64,000 nucleotides of DNA from Pseudomonas paraglycinae (GCF_021601625.1 NZ_BQHR01000011.1:124001-188000); one strand, 5' to 3'. Numbered from the stretch's first letter, positions 1 to 9,220 are shown. Made by a program: numbers and translations. Notes: a model not told the origin generated them from the sequence alone.

Positions 1-69
1 TTCAAAATCTGTACGCCGCCAGCTTATCGCCGTCCCCGTCAGCATCGGCAACCAACGGATGTGTAAGGG
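1..69. other. left edge, unassigned
   Basis: All three plus-strand frames stay open from base 1 to stops within about 110 bases, so this could be the 3' end of a plus-strand gene lying outside the window. Nothing in the short peptides is recognisable, so no gene is called. Confidence 0.3.
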
Positions 70-1716
70 CTAACGCCCGGCAAACCTGAGGCGAGACAAC
101 TGGCGCAGATCGCCCTCGACGTAGTAGTCATTGGTCCAGCTGTCATCCGCCGCCAGCGGCTGCACCTGCTTCAACGCCAGTTTTTTCGCGAAGTAGCGAA
201 AACGGTAATGCTCGTAGAACCGCAGCAGCTCCAGGCCATAGCGGTCCGCCAGATCGGTGTCGCCGCGAATGATCAGATAGTTCTCGTCATTGCCGTTGCT
301 GGCGGAAGTGCTGAGGTTATGGCTGCCGCTGATGAGGGTCGGGCTGTCGCTGGTGAAGTCGGTGACCACGGCTTTGGTGTGCACCAGCAGGTTGCCTTTC
401 TGCCCTTTCATGTTTTCCCGCAGCCAGCCTTCCAGCCCGGTGTTGAGCAACGCGGTGGCGGCAAACTCGGCGGTTCGGTCGGCGTGAAACCCGGTGATGC
501 GGCTGACGGTGTTTTGCAGGCCGTAACGCAGGATGTCGTCGTGGGGCTGGCCGAGCAACGCGTTGAGAATCGCGTCGGGCAAGGCGAATGCGGTGACGAA
601 CAGCAGGTCTTTTTTCGCTCCTTCGATGATATCGACGAACTCCCGCAGATCGGCGCCGCCGGTACGCGGTGAAAACCCGGCGAACAAGGGCTGCGCCGGG
701 TTCATCGGGTTGTGTTGGGTGATCCAGTCGCGGGTGGCGCCGACGTCCGCCGGCTCGGCCCAGATCTGCTCGAAGGTTTTCAGGTAACTCGCACTGATCG
801 CCGAATCGTCCAGTACATGCACCACGTTGGCCTGGCGGTACACGCCGTTGGCGGTGAAGTTGGTGCTGCCGCACAGCACCGCTTGCGGCTGGCGCTCACC
901 GCCTCCGTCCAGGCGGCTGAGGACGATGAACTTGTTATGGAAAATGTTATGGGTGACCCGCCCGCGCTTGCTGCTCGCCGGCAGTTTCACAAGGCTCGCT
1001 TCGTTGATCGTTGTGTCTTCGTCGTCGGGCCGGGCGTGATACAGCACGCGCACCTGAACACCTCGTTCGAACGCCGCGTTCACCGTGTCGATGATGGCTT
1101 GTAACTGATATTCGTAGATCGCGATGTCCAGCGCCCACTGCCCGTCCACCGCACGCTCGATAAACCCCTGCAGACGCCCGAGCAGGCCGTTCTCCAGCCA
1201 CTGACGCGCCGCATCGGGCCATGCTTCGATGGGCATGTTTTTGTTGGCGCTGATCTGTGCGTCGAGATCGGGAAATTTGCGCTGAAACGCCTGACTGGCA
1301 GCCACGGCGCGGTTGAAAATCACGCACTGATTAGCGGAATGACCGTCGTCGGAACAAATCGTCAGCTCCAGCGCTTCACCCAGTTGCGGCGCATCCGGCG
1401 AGCCATACGCCAGGTGCACGCGATAGTTAATCGTCATGCCTGGATTGACCGCGTAATCGGCCCAGCGAAATTTCTGCAACGGTGCCTTGTCGCTCGGCGT
1501 GGCGTGAAACTGCGGGAAGGTGTGAATCTTGTCGGGAAAGGTCAGGCTGTTGAACAGGAACAGCCATGGTTTGTCGCCCTGCTGCTTTTCGATGGCAAAC
1601 CCCAGCAGGCCTTTGCGCCGGGGCTCGGCAAGGTCCATGGCAAGCAGCACGCCATTGGTGCCGGCATAGGCCTTGACGCGAAAATCGTCCTGCGGATTGG
1701 CGACCAGTACGCGCAT
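70..1716 (-). CDS. phospholipase D-like protein with two HKD-type motifs
   Basis: This 548-residue protein belongs to the phospholipase D superfamily, whose members use two His-Lys motifs to attack phosphodiester bonds in lipids or nucleic acids. Two copies are visible: HNKFIVL around residues 260-266 followed by GSTNF at about 283-287, and HTKAVV around residues 446-451 followed by GSHNLS at about 464-469. The first 190 residues match no family I recognise and may be a substrate or targeting domain. No signal peptide is evident. The ATG at 1716 gives MRVLVANPQ. It is not obviously co-transcribed with the chelatase genes: its start lies 40 bases downstream of their last stop. Lipid versus nucleic-acid substrate cannot be decided from sequence. 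Confidence 0.85.
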   Translation of the reverse strand: MRVLVANPQDDFRVKAYAGTNGVLLAMDLAEPRRKGLLGFAIEKQQGDKPWLFLFNSLTFPDKIHTFPQFHATPSDKAPLQKFRWADYAVNPGMTINYRVHLAYGSPDAPQLGEALELTICSDDGHSANQCVIFNRAVAASQAFQRKFPDLDAQISANKNMPIEAWPDAARQWLENGLLGRLQGFIERAVDGQWALDIAIYEYQLQAIIDTVNAAFERGVQVRVLYHARPDDEDTTINEASLVKLPASSKRGRVTHNIFHNKFIVLSRLDGGGERQPQAVLCGSTNFTANGVYRQANVVHVLDDSAISASYLKTFEQIWAEPADVGATRDWITQHNPMNPAQPLFAGFSPRTGGADLREFVDIIEGAKKDLLFVTAFALPDAILNALLGQPHDDILRYGLQNTVSRITGFHADRTAEFAATALLNTGLEGWLRENMKGQKGNLLVHTKAVVTDFTSDSPTLISGSHNLSTSASNGNDENYLIIRGDTDLADRYGLELLRFYEHYRFRYFAKKLALKQVQPLAADDSWTNDYYVEGDLRQLSRLRFAGR

Positions 1717-1756
1717 GATTCACTCCCTGTGATTTGGCCTTACTGCAGCATAGCTC

Positions 1757-2497
1757 TCAGACCGACAACAACTCATCGATATGCCGGTAATCGGCGTCCA
1801 GTGCTGTCGCCAATCGTTTCGCGCGGCCCAGGCGAATCGGTCCGCGCTCGATATCGATCAACAGGCCCGGGCACGCGAGCCCGGGCAGTTCCGGACAGTC
1901 TTTCAATCGGCCATCGGTGATCACCAGCAACCGTTGCTGTTCGGCGGGGAAACGCTTGCGCCGCACCGCCAGCCAATGCCCGGCCTCCGTCAGCGCTGCC
2001 AACAGAGGCGTGCCGCCTCCCGCGCCCAAGCCATCGAGCCACGCGCGCAACCCGCTGGAGGCCTTCAGCCCTTGCACCTGCCATTTCGGCGCCGCGCCGC
2101 TCGCGGTCAACAACGCAAGGCGCGCGCGCTGGCGGTAAGCGTCGTCGAACAGTTGCGCGAGCACGCCCTTGGCATCGCTCAAGGCTTGATGGCGACGGGT
2201 CGAGGCCGAGGCGTCGACGATCACCAGCCACAGTTCATGGGGCGTGCGGGTGCGCAGTTGAAACAGCAGATCCGCCCGGGTTTTCGGACGGCCATTGAGC
2301 AAGGTTCCGGGCCAGTTCACCGAGCCACTGCGAGCCGCGTGACGCTTGCCCTGGCGACCGTTATCGAGGCGTCCGGCGCGGGGTCTGGCATTCGCCCCCG
2401 CGTCGGATCGGGGGCGAATGCCTAGGGCTTTTTTGGCCAGACAGGCACTTCGCGGCGGGCGCCGGTAGCGAGTGCTGGCGCCGGCATTTCGCCCCAC
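1757..2497 (-). CDS. VWA-domain protein, ChlD-like chelatase partner
   Basis: The C-terminal ~170 residues form a von Willebrand factor A domain with the MIDAS signature DASAS (in VIVDASASTRRH), as in the D subunit of magnesium/cobalt chelatases. It follows a ChlI-type AAA+ ATPase and cobN, so the likely role is the third component of an aerobic cobaltochelatase, replacing the CobS/CobT pair of alpha-proteobacteria. The N-terminus is basic and low in complexity. The GTG at 2497 overlaps the end of the upstream gene by 76 bases and has a weak purine-rich site upstream. A shorter start is quite possible, since nothing conserved is seen before the MIDAS region. Confidence 0.75.
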   Translation of the reverse strand: MGRNAGASTRYRRPPRSACLAKKALGIRPRSDAGANARPRAGRLDNGRQGKRHAARSGSVNWPGTLLNGRPKTRADLLFQLRTRTPHELWLVIVDASASTRRHQALSDAKGVLAQLFDDAYRQRARLALLTASGAAPKWQVQGLKASSGLRAWLDGLGAGGGTPLLAALTEAGHWLAVRRKRFPAEQQRLLVITDGRLKDCPELPGLACPGLLIDIERGPIRLGRAKRLATALDADYRHIDELLSV

Positions 2498-3423
2498 TGG
2501 CCCTGCCCTTCACTCGCCTCGGCGTTAGTGCCGGACGGCGATTGCGCCGGTGGCTGTGCAGAGGGTGAAGACTGCTCGCGACGACGATGACGCAAGGCAA
2601 ACTCAGCCACGGCATCAATGTCTTGCTCGGCGATGGCTTCAGCCCCGCGCCACGCCGCATGAGCACGCGCCGCACGCAGCCAGACCAGATCGGCGCGCAA
2701 ACCATCGACGCCCGCCGCGAAGCAGCGCTCGGTGATCTGCGCCAACGCCGCATCATCCAGCGGAATACCCGGTAAAACCTTGCGGGCGTTCTCGCAGCGC
2801 TGACGCAGAGCTTGCTGCTCAGCCTCCCACTGCCCACAGAACGCCTGCGGATCGCTGTCGAAATCCAGTCGACGGCGAATGATCTGCCCGCGCTCGACCG
2901 GCGCCGTGTGACCGCTCAGTGCGACGTTCAAACCAAAGCGATCCAGCAATTGCGGACGCAATTCACCCTCTTCCGGGTTCATCGTGCCGATCAATACGAA
3001 CTTCGCCGAATGCCGATGGGAAATACCGTCGCGCTCGATCAGGTTGGTGCCGCTGGCGGCGACATCGAGCAACAAGTCCACCAGATGATCCGGCAGCAGG
3101 TTCACTTCATCGACATACAACACACCGCCGTCAGCCTTGGCCAGTACGCCCGGGGAAAACTGCGCGCGACCGTCGCTCAACGCCGCGTCCAGATCCAGCG
3201 TGCCAACCAGCCGCTCTTCCGTCGCCCCCAACGGCAAGGTGACGAACTGACCGCTGGCCAGCAAATCCGCAAGGCCCCGGGCCAGAGTCGACTTGGCCAT
3301 GCCGCGGGGGCCTTCGATCAGCACGCCGCCAATTTTCGGGTCGATGGCCGTCAGGTACAACGCCAGCTTCAGATCCTCGGCGCCGACCACGGCGGAGAGC
3401 GGGAAATGCGGGGTGTCGGTCAT
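2422..3423 (-). CDS. ChlI-type AAA+ ATPase of cobaltochelatase
   Basis: 333 residues from the ATG at 3423 (MTDTPHFPLSAVVG). The Walker A motif GPRGMAKST lies near residues 39-47 and Walker B GGVLYVDEVNLL near residues 99-110, followed by sensor motifs (IGTMNPEEGELRPQLLDRF). This arrangement is typical of the I subunit of magnesium chelatase. Next to cobN it most probably powers cobalt insertion into hydrogenobyrinate diamide. The reading frame upstream is open to 3501, but that extension lies inside cobN and has no family character. Only 8 bases separate it from cobN, which implies one mRNA. The C-terminal ~70 residues are low-complexity and polar. Confidence 0.88.
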   Translation of the reverse strand: MTDTPHFPLSAVVGAEDLKLALYLTAIDPKIGGVLIEGPRGMAKSTLARGLADLLASGQFVTLPLGATEERLVGTLDLDAALSDGRAQFSPGVLAKADGGVLYVDEVNLLPDHLVDLLLDVAASGTNLIERDGISHRHSAKFVLIGTMNPEEGELRPQLLDRFGLNVALSGHTAPVERGQIIRRRLDFDSDPQAFCGQWEAEQQALRQRCENARKVLPGIPLDDAALAQITERCFAAGVDGLRADLVWLRAARAHAAWRGAEAIAEQDIDAVAEFALRHRRREQSSPSAQPPAQSPSGTNAEASEGQGQWGEMPAPALATGARREVPVWPKKP

Positions 3424-3431
3424 GTTCAGTC

Positions 3432-6400
3432 TCAGCTCTCTTCTTCTATGTCCAGCAGCAGGTTTTCCAGCGCCTCTTTGTAGGCGCCCGGTTCCTGCCA
3501 CATCCCGCGTTGCTGCGCTTCGAGCATGCGTTCGGTCATGTCGCGCAAGGCGTGGGGATTATGCTCGCGCACGAAGTCGCGGGTCGCCGGGTCCAGCAGA
3601 TACGCATCGGCCAGCAACGCGTACTGGTGATCATCGATCAGTTGCGTGGTGGCGTCGAAGGCAAACAGGTTATCGACCGTCGCCGCCAATTCGAACGCGC
3701 CTTTATAGCCGTGACGCTTGACCCCGTCGATCCATTTCGGATTCGCCGCTCGGGAGCGAATCACACGGTTCAGTTCTTCTTTCAGCGTACGGATCTTCGG
3801 CAGATCCGGCTGACTGTGGTCGCCGTGATAACTGGCCGCCGCTTCGCCGCGCAGGCTTTCCACGGCAGCGAGCATGCCGCCCTGGAACTGGTAATAGTCG
3901 TTGGAATCGAGCAGATCATGCTCGCGGTTGTCCTGGTTTTGCAGCACGGCCTGCACCTGGCTCAGGCGCTGGACGAATTGCTCGCGGGCGGCAGTGCCTT
4001 CGTCGGAACCGCCGTAAGCGTAGGCGCCCCAGTTCAGGTAGACCTCGGCCAGATCCTCGCGAGTTTGCCAGAGGCGACCATCGATAGCGCCCTGCACACC
4101 TGCGCCATAAGCGCCGGGTTTGGCACCGAAGATCCGCCAGCCTGCCTGACGCCGGGCAGCCTCCTCATCCAGCCCCGACTGGCGCAACGCCTCGCGTTCG
4201 GCGCGGACTTTGGCGGCCAGCGGATTAAGGTCGTCCGGCTCGTCCAGTTCCGCCACGGCTTGTACGGCAGCGTCGAACAAACGAATCAGATTGGCGAACG
4301 CATCGCGGAAAAATCCGGAGACCCGTAACGTGACATCAACCCGAGGCCGGTCGAGCAGGCTCAGCGGCAGAATCTCGAAGTCATCGACCCGCTGACTGCC
4401 CGTGGCCCACACCGGGCGCACGCCCATCAGCGCCATGGCCTGTGCGATGTCGTCACCGCCGGTGCGCATGGTCGCGGTGCCCCAGACCGAAAGGCCGAGC
4501 TGGCGCAGGTGGTCGCCGTGATCCTGCAGGTGTCGCTCCAGAATCAGCGTGGCCGACTGGAAACCGATTCGCCACGCCGTGGTGGTCGGCAGATTGCGCA
4601 CGTCCACCGAGTAGAAATTGCGCCCGGTCGGCAACACGTCGAGGCGACCGCGACTCGGCGCGCCGCTCGGGCCGGCCGGGACGAATCGGCCGCTCAACGC
4701 GTCGAGCAAGCCGTGCATTTCGGCCGGGCCGCAGGCATCGAGGCGTGGGGCAATCACTTCGCGCAGGTTGTCGAGGATTGCACCGACTTCAACCCAGCGC
4801 GGTCCCTGTGGGAGCGGGCTTGCCCCCGGGCGGCGATCCGACGAAAGCGATATGTCAGTGAAAGAGATATTGACTGACACGACGCCTTCGCGGGCAAGCC
4901 CGCTCCCACAGGGATTGTGCAAGGCTTGATTTTGGTTGAGTGTCTGCTCAATCAATTGCGCCGCGAACAGCTCCAGACGCTCGCGGGTATCCCCCGCCGT
5001 GCGCCAGACCTCGTCGCTGACCGACAGCAACTCCATTGGACGCGGGCCGGCCCAGGGATCAGCCAGTGCGCAATCCAGCGGATCGAACCCCAACTGAAAC
5101 GCTTTGGCCAACGCCCGCAACAGACTCGACTGAGCCCCTTTGCCATCGCCGCGCGGAGTCCGCAGCAGCGCCAGCAAGGTGTCGATGCGCAAACGCCCGG
5201 TCGGCGACTCACCGAAAATATGCAGGCCATCGCGGATCTGCGATTCCTTCAAGTCACACAAATAAGTGTCTAGACGCGGCAGCCAGATCGCCGCATCGGC
5301 ATCGCTGTCGAGGGCGGCATCCAGCTGCAATTCGCGATCAATCTGCGTGTCACGCACCAGTTGCAGAATGTCGCGCTGCAATTCACGGGCGCGGCGCGGA
5401 TCGAGCAACTGAGCTTCGTAATACTCGTCCGCCAACAGTTCCAGATTGCGCAACGGGCCGTAGGTTTCGGCGCGGGTCAGCGGCGGCATCAAATGGTCGA
5501 TGATCACCGCTTGGGTGCGACGTTTGGCCTGGGCGCCCTCGCCCGGATCGTTGACGATAAACGGGTAGATATTCGGCAGCGGCCCGAGCAATGCGTCCGG
5601 CCAGCAGTTCTCCGACAGGCCCACACCTTTGCCCGGCAGCCATTCGAGGTTGCCGTGCTTGCCGACGTGGATCACGCCATGAGCGCCGTAGGTCTGGCGC
5701 AGCCAGAAATAGAACGCGAGGTACGCGTGCGGCGGCACCAGATCCGGGTCGTGATACACCGCGCTCGGATCGACCTGATACCCCCGCGCCGGTTGAATGC
5801 CGACGAAGGTCAGACCAAAACGCAGACCAGCGATCATCATCCGCCCGTCACGGCACATCGGATCGTTCTGCGGCGAACCCCAGCGCTCCAGCACCGCCGC
5901 GCGATTGGCTTCCGGGAGTGCGTTGAACATCGTCAGGTAATCGTCCATCGCCAGGCTTTGCTGGCACGGGCGCTGATCAAGGGTGTCGAGGTCATTGCTG
6001 ACGCCGCCGAGCAATTGCTGGATCAGTTCGGTGCCGCTGTCCGGCAGTTCGGCCGGCAGCGGATAACCTTCGGCCTGCAACGCCCGCAGGATATTCAGCG
6101 CAGCAGCCGGCGTGTCGAGGCCGACACCGTTGCCGATGCGTCCGTCCCGGGTCGGGTAGTTGGCGAGAATCAGCGCGATGCGCTTTTCAGCGTTCGGCAC
6201 CCGCGCCAGATCGACCCAGCGGCGCGCCAGTTCGGCGACGAAATCCATGCGCTCGGGTTGGGACCGATAACACACCACGTCGGACTGACTGCGCTCGCTG
6301 CGCCAGGCCAGATCCTTGAAGCTGATCGGTCGGCTGATGATCCGGCCGTCCAGCTCCGGCAATGCGATGTGCATCGCCAGATCCCGCGGACCGAGGCCCT

Positions 6401-7313
6401 GTTCGCTCTCGCGCCAACCGGGCTCGTTGTCTTGGGCACAGATTGCCTGGATCACCGGAATGTTGCGACGGAACGGCCGCAGATGCGGCGCCTCCGGGCT
6501 GGACTGGGCGAAACCGGTGGTGTTCAGAATCACCGAGGCCTCGACCTCATCCAGCCAGTCCTCGACCACCGACAGGCAGCCGGGCTCTTTCAAACTGGCC
6601 ACGGCGATCGGCAGCGGATTGAGTCCGGCCGCCTGAAGCCGTTGGCAGAACACGTCGATAAACGCCGTATTGGCCGCTTGCAAATGCGAGCGATAGAACA
6701 ACACCGCCGCCACCGGTTGACCGGGCCGCCAATCGGCTTGCCAGTCACCCAGTGCGGCGGTGTTTTTGTTCGGGTGGTAAATCGCCGTGCGTGGCAGCGT
6801 TTGCGGCTCGCCCCACACGTAATCCCGCGCCAGCCAGCGATTGGCCAGGCACCGGAAAAAGTCCAGCGCATTGCCCATGCCGCCCTGACGCAAAAACTGC
6901 CAGAGCCGGTCGCGGTCTTCCGCGCCGACGGTGCTCAGGTCGCTGAGCTCCGGGTCGGGCCGATCAGCGCCCGGCACCAGAATCACCTGCACGCCACGCT
7001 CGGACAACTCGACCAGCCGCTCGACGCCATAACGCCAATAGGCGATGCCGCCGTGCAGCGAAATCAGAATCACCTTGGCGTGGCGCAGCACTTCATCGAC
7101 GTACAGGTCGACCGACGCATGGTTCTGCACCTGCATCGGGTTGGCCAGCCGCACGCTCGGGTAATCCTCGGGCAGTTGCTGCGCGGCTTCGGCGAGCAGC
7201 GCGAGGCTGGAATCGCCGCTGCACAGGATCACCAGTTCGGCGGGGGTTTGTCCAAGGTCGGCAATGTTGTCGTCCGACACGAAACCGCCGGGCTGGGTCC
7301 TGAGCAGGTGCAT
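3432..7313 (-). CDS. cobN: cobaltochelatase subunit CobN
   Basis: This 1293-residue protein is the large porphyrin-binding subunit of aerobic cobaltochelatase, which inserts Co(II) into hydrogenobyrinic acid a,c-diamide in the cytoplasm. Family-typical stretches include HVGKHGNLEWLPGKGVGLS near residue 550 and the region with DVRNLPT and RIGFQSA after residue 890. It starts 3 bases after the cobW stop and is followed by the ChlI-like ATPase, so the three form one operon under the riboswitch at 8498-8690. Oddity: residues about 801-837 (from CGSGLAREG to ASPLPQG) are the translation of a REPIN repeat (4804-4913) inserted without breaking the frame. The flanking family sequence continues on both sides. 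Confidence 0.95.
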   Translation of the reverse strand: MHLLRTQPGGFVSDDNIADLGQTPAELVILCSGDSSLALLAEAAQQLPEDYPSVRLANPMQVQNHASVDLYVDEVLRHAKVILISLHGGIAYWRYGVERLVELSERGVQVILVPGADRPDPELSDLSTVGAEDRDRLWQFLRQGGMGNALDFFRCLANRWLARDYVWGEPQTLPRTAIYHPNKNTAALGDWQADWRPGQPVAAVLFYRSHLQAANTAFIDVFCQRLQAAGLNPLPIAVASLKEPGCLSVVEDWLDEVEASVILNTTGFAQSSPEAPHLRPFRRNIPVIQAICAQDNEPGWRESEQGLGPRDLAMHIALPELDGRIISRPISFKDLAWRSERSQSDVVCYRSQPERMDFVAELARRWVDLARVPNAEKRIALILANYPTRDGRIGNGVGLDTPAAALNILRALQAEGYPLPAELPDSGTELIQQLLGGVSNDLDTLDQRPCQQSLAMDDYLTMFNALPEANRAAVLERWGSPQNDPMCRDGRMMIAGLRFGLTFVGIQPARGYQVDPSAVYHDPDLVPPHAYLAFYFWLRQTYGAHGVIHVGKHGNLEWLPGKGVGLSENCWPDALLGPLPNIYPFIVNDPGEGAQAKRRTQAVIIDHLMPPLTRAETYGPLRNLELLADEYYEAQLLDPRRARELQRDILQLVRDTQIDRELQLDAALDSDADAAIWLPRLDTYLCDLKESQIRDGLHIFGESPTGRLRIDTLLALLRTPRGDGKGAQSSLLRALAKAFQLGFDPLDCALADPWAGPRPMELLSVSDEVWRTAGDTRERLELFAAQLIEQTLNQNQALHNPCGSGLAREGVVSVNISFTDISLSSDRRPGASPLPQGPRWVEVGAILDNLREVIAPRLDACGPAEMHGLLDALSGRFVPAGPSGAPSRGRLDVLPTGRNFYSVDVRNLPTTTAWRIGFQSATLILERHLQDHGDHLRQLGLSVWGTATMRTGGDDIAQAMALMGVRPVWATGSQRVDDFEILPLSLLDRPRVDVTLRVSGFFRDAFANLIRLFDAAVQAVAELDEPDDLNPLAAKVRAEREALRQSGLDEEAARRQAGWRIFGAKPGAYGAGVQGAIDGRLWQTREDLAEVYLNWGAYAYGGSDEGTAAREQFVQRLSQVQAVLQNQDNREHDLLDSNDYYQFQGGMLAAVESLRGEAAASYHGDHSQPDLPKIRTLKEELNRVIRSRAANPKWIDGVKRHGYKGAFELAATVDNLFAFDATTQLIDDHQYALLADAYLLDPATRDFVREHNPHALRDMTERMLEAQQRGMWQEPGAYKEALENLLLDIEEES
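4804..4913. repeat. REPIN (two inverted REP sequences) inside cobN
   Basis: The left half reads CCTGTGGGAGCGGGCTTGCC and the right half ends GGCAAGCCCGCTCCCACAGG, an exact inverted pair at the outer ends. About 70 bases of imperfectly paired sequence lie between. This is the classic Pseudomonas REP doublet, normally intergenic and moved by RAYT transposases. Here it lies wholly within the cobN reading frame and is translated. Confidence 0.92.
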
Positions 7314-7316
7314 GGC

Positions 7317-8390
7317 TTAAACGCTGAGCGCGGCGCGCAGTTGCGCTTCGAGTTGAGCGGCATCCAGTTCCTGACCGATCAACACCAGACGCGTCACGCG
7401 CACCTCATCGGCGCCCCACTGACGGTCGAAGTGCTTGTCGAAACGTGTACCCACGCCCTGGATCAGCAGACGCATCGGCTTGTTCGGAATCGCCGCGAAG
7501 CCTTTGACCCGCAGAATGCCGTGCTGAACCACCAGTTGCGTCAGCGCGTCGAGCAACAGGCTTTCGTCGGCTTGCGGCAGTTCGATGGAAATCGAATCGA
7601 AGGCGTCGTGATCGTGGTCGTCGTGATCGTCATCGCCTTCACCGTGGTGGTGATCGTGATGGCTGTGGCGGCTGTCGATGTGTTCTTCGGAGCCGGCACC
7701 GAGGCCGATCAGCACGTCCAGCGGCAGACGACCGTTGCTGGCTTCGATGATTTTCACTGCGGGCGGCAGCTCTTCGGCGACTTCCAGACGGACGCGCGCG
7801 AGGTCTTCGGGGCTGGTCTGGTCGGCCTTGTTGAGGATGACGAGGTCGGCGCTGGCCAGTTGGTCGGCGAACAGTTCGTGCAGCGGCGATTCGTGGTCCA
7901 GGTTCGGATCGAGTTTGCGCTGGGCATCGACCTGATCCGGGAACGCGGCGAAAGTGCCGGCGGCCACGGCCGGGCTGTCGACCACGGTAATCACCGCGTC
8001 AACGGTGCACGCGCTGCGGATTTCCGGCCACTGGAAGGCTTGCACCAGCGGTTTCGGCAGTGCCAGGCCCGAGGTTTCGATGAGGATGTGGTCGAGGTCA
8101 CCGCGACGGGCCACCAGTTCACGCATCACCGGGAAGAACTCTTCCTGAACCGTGCAGCACAGGCAGCCGTTGGCCAATTCGTAGACGCGGCCGGTGGCTT
8201 CTTCTTCGGTGCAACCGATGGTGCATTGCTTGAGGATTTCACCGTCGATACCCAGCTCGCCGAACTCGTTGACGATCACCGCGATGCGGCGGCCCTGGGC
8301 GTTGTCGAGCATGTGCCGCAGCAAGGTGGTTTTGCCCGAGCCGAGGAAGCCGGTGACGATGGTGACGGGGAGTTTGGCCAGTGTTTTCAT
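7317..8390 (-). CDS. cobW: CobW-family GTPase / metallochaperone
   Basis: 357 residues from the ATG at 8390, preceded by AGGG seven bases upstream; longer upstream frames run into the riboswitch leader and were not used. COG0523 features are clear: the P-loop GFLGSGKTT at about residues 14-22, the CLCC metal-binding motif in NGCLCC, and NKAD for guanine recognition. Between the G domain and the C-terminal domain is a His/Asp-rich linker (HSHHDHHHGEGDDDHDDHDHD) likely to bind metal. CobW is required in aerobic cobalamin synthesis and is thought to deliver cobalt to the chelatase. It is the first gene of the cobW-cobN-chlI-VWA operon. Confidence 0.95.
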   Translation of the reverse strand: MKTLAKLPVTIVTGFLGSGKTTLLRHMLDNAQGRRIAVIVNEFGELGIDGEILKQCTIGCTEEEATGRVYELANGCLCCTVQEEFFPVMRELVARRGDLDHILIETSGLALPKPLVQAFQWPEIRSACTVDAVITVVDSPAVAAGTFAAFPDQVDAQRKLDPNLDHESPLHELFADQLASADLVILNKADQTSPEDLARVRLEVAEELPPAVKIIEASNGRLPLDVLIGLGAGSEEHIDSRHSHHDHHHGEGDDDHDDHDHDAFDSISIELPQADESLLLDALTQLVVQHGILRVKGFAAIPNKPMRLLIQGVGTRFDKHFDRQWGADEVRVTRLVLIGQELDAAQLEAQLRAALSV

Positions 8391-8497
8391 CGGATGCCCT
8401 TTGGCAAGGTGGCGGGCATACGGGACGAGACCGGCAACGCGGGTGCGTGCCTGGAGAGTTCGCCACCGGATCACCCCGCCCGGTTGAAAGTGAGAAT

Positions 8498-8690
8498 CTG
8501 TGACGAGGCAGGTCTCCTGGCTGACGGTGTTCGGGCCTTGGCCCGGTATCCGCTGCGCCTTCCCGCTGGCTCTGGATTGAGTTGGCAGTGGCGTGGCAGC
8601 GAACAGCACCGTTCACAGTTGCGGGGGCAGCCGCGGCTTGGACCGCGTTCCCTTCTTAGCTTCGGCGTGGGCCGAAGAACCTCGAAAGCG
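8498..8690 (-). promoter_or_regulatory. cobalamin riboswitch upstream of cobW
   Basis: Read on the minus strand the conserved blocks appear in order: AAGAAGGGAAC, then GCTGCCCCCGCAACTGTGA, then CCAGCGGGAAGGCGCAG, then the B12 box GCCAGGAGACCTGCC at about 8508-8522. This is the adenosylcobalamin aptamer. It lies about 110 bases before the cobW ATG, so the operon should be repressed when B12 is plentiful. I see no clear U-tract terminator in the 8391-8497 leader, so control may be at translation. Confidence 0.95.
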
Positions 8691-8740
8691 CAAGGCTACG
8701 CATGGGTTCGTGATGGGTCAATGGCCGTTGTTTTTTGGTT

Positions 8741-9033
8741 TTGGGATTTGTGAGCATATCCGTTGCTGCGGTAACGGCTTCTTAGGGTTCCGCCCTTACG
8801 GCGGGTCACTTTTTCCAAACGCCGAAAAAGTAACCAAAAAGGCTGAGCCCCGGCGTACGGCACTTCGCTTAGGCTCAGTGTTCCCTCGCTACGGTGTCCA
8901 TCAGGGGGCATCGCCTACGGTTTGCTTCGCTGCACCTCCTCTCGATGTATGCGGCTTCGCCGCACGGCGCTACGCGCCTACCCCCTGATGGACACCTCCG
9001 CTCGGCCTGCCGAAGGGGCAAAAAATCAAAAGC
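8741..9033 (+). repeat. structured repeat, left copy of a ~290-bp inverted pair
   Basis: This stretch and 9296-9587 are the same element in opposite orientation. Shared blocks include TTAGGGTTCCGCCCTTACGG, GCCGAAAAAGTAACCAAAAA and a 42-base block following 8909. Inside, GGTGTCCATCAGGGGG (8893-8908) pairs perfectly with CCCCCTGATGGACACC (8981-8996), and TGCGGC-TTC-GCCGCA (8950-8964) forms a small inner hairpin. No gene is called here. The element resembles intergenic repeats common in fluorescent pseudomonads, but I cannot name the family. Confidence 0.88.
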
Positions 9034-9072
9034 CAGAGCCAGAGCCAGAGCAAAGGCCAGATCAAGAGCCTT

Positions 9073-9220
9073 CCCTCACCCTAGCCCTCTCCCGGAGGGA
9101 GAGGGAACTGACCGAGGTGTTTGCGGGAGCTACGCCGACGTGCAATACCGAGTCGACCTCAGGCTTTGAAAAGCACAAAAATCGGCTCCCTCTCCTCGGG
9201 GAGAGGGCTGGGGTGAGGGG
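9073..9220. repeat. inner inverted repeat (CCCTCACCCTAGCCCTCTCC type)
   Basis: CCTCACCCTAGCCCTCTCCC with GGAGGGAGAGGG (9073-9107) returns inverted at 9186-9220 as CTCGGGGAGAGGG followed by CTGGGGTGAGGGG. Each half is itself palindromic (CTCTCCC/GGGAGAG). The pair sits inside the two arms of the larger structured repeat, with about 80 bases of unrecognised sequence in the middle. Confidence 0.8.

Noticed and set aside
8391-8609. A longer N-terminus for CobW
   Set aside because: It would translate the riboswitch; the ATG at 8390 has its own AGGG site and matches the family start.
5361-8753. An 1130-codon open frame on the plus strand opposite cobN and cobW
   Set aside because: It is antisense to cobN, cobW and the riboswitch, with a Gln/Arg/His-rich composition typical of shadow frames.
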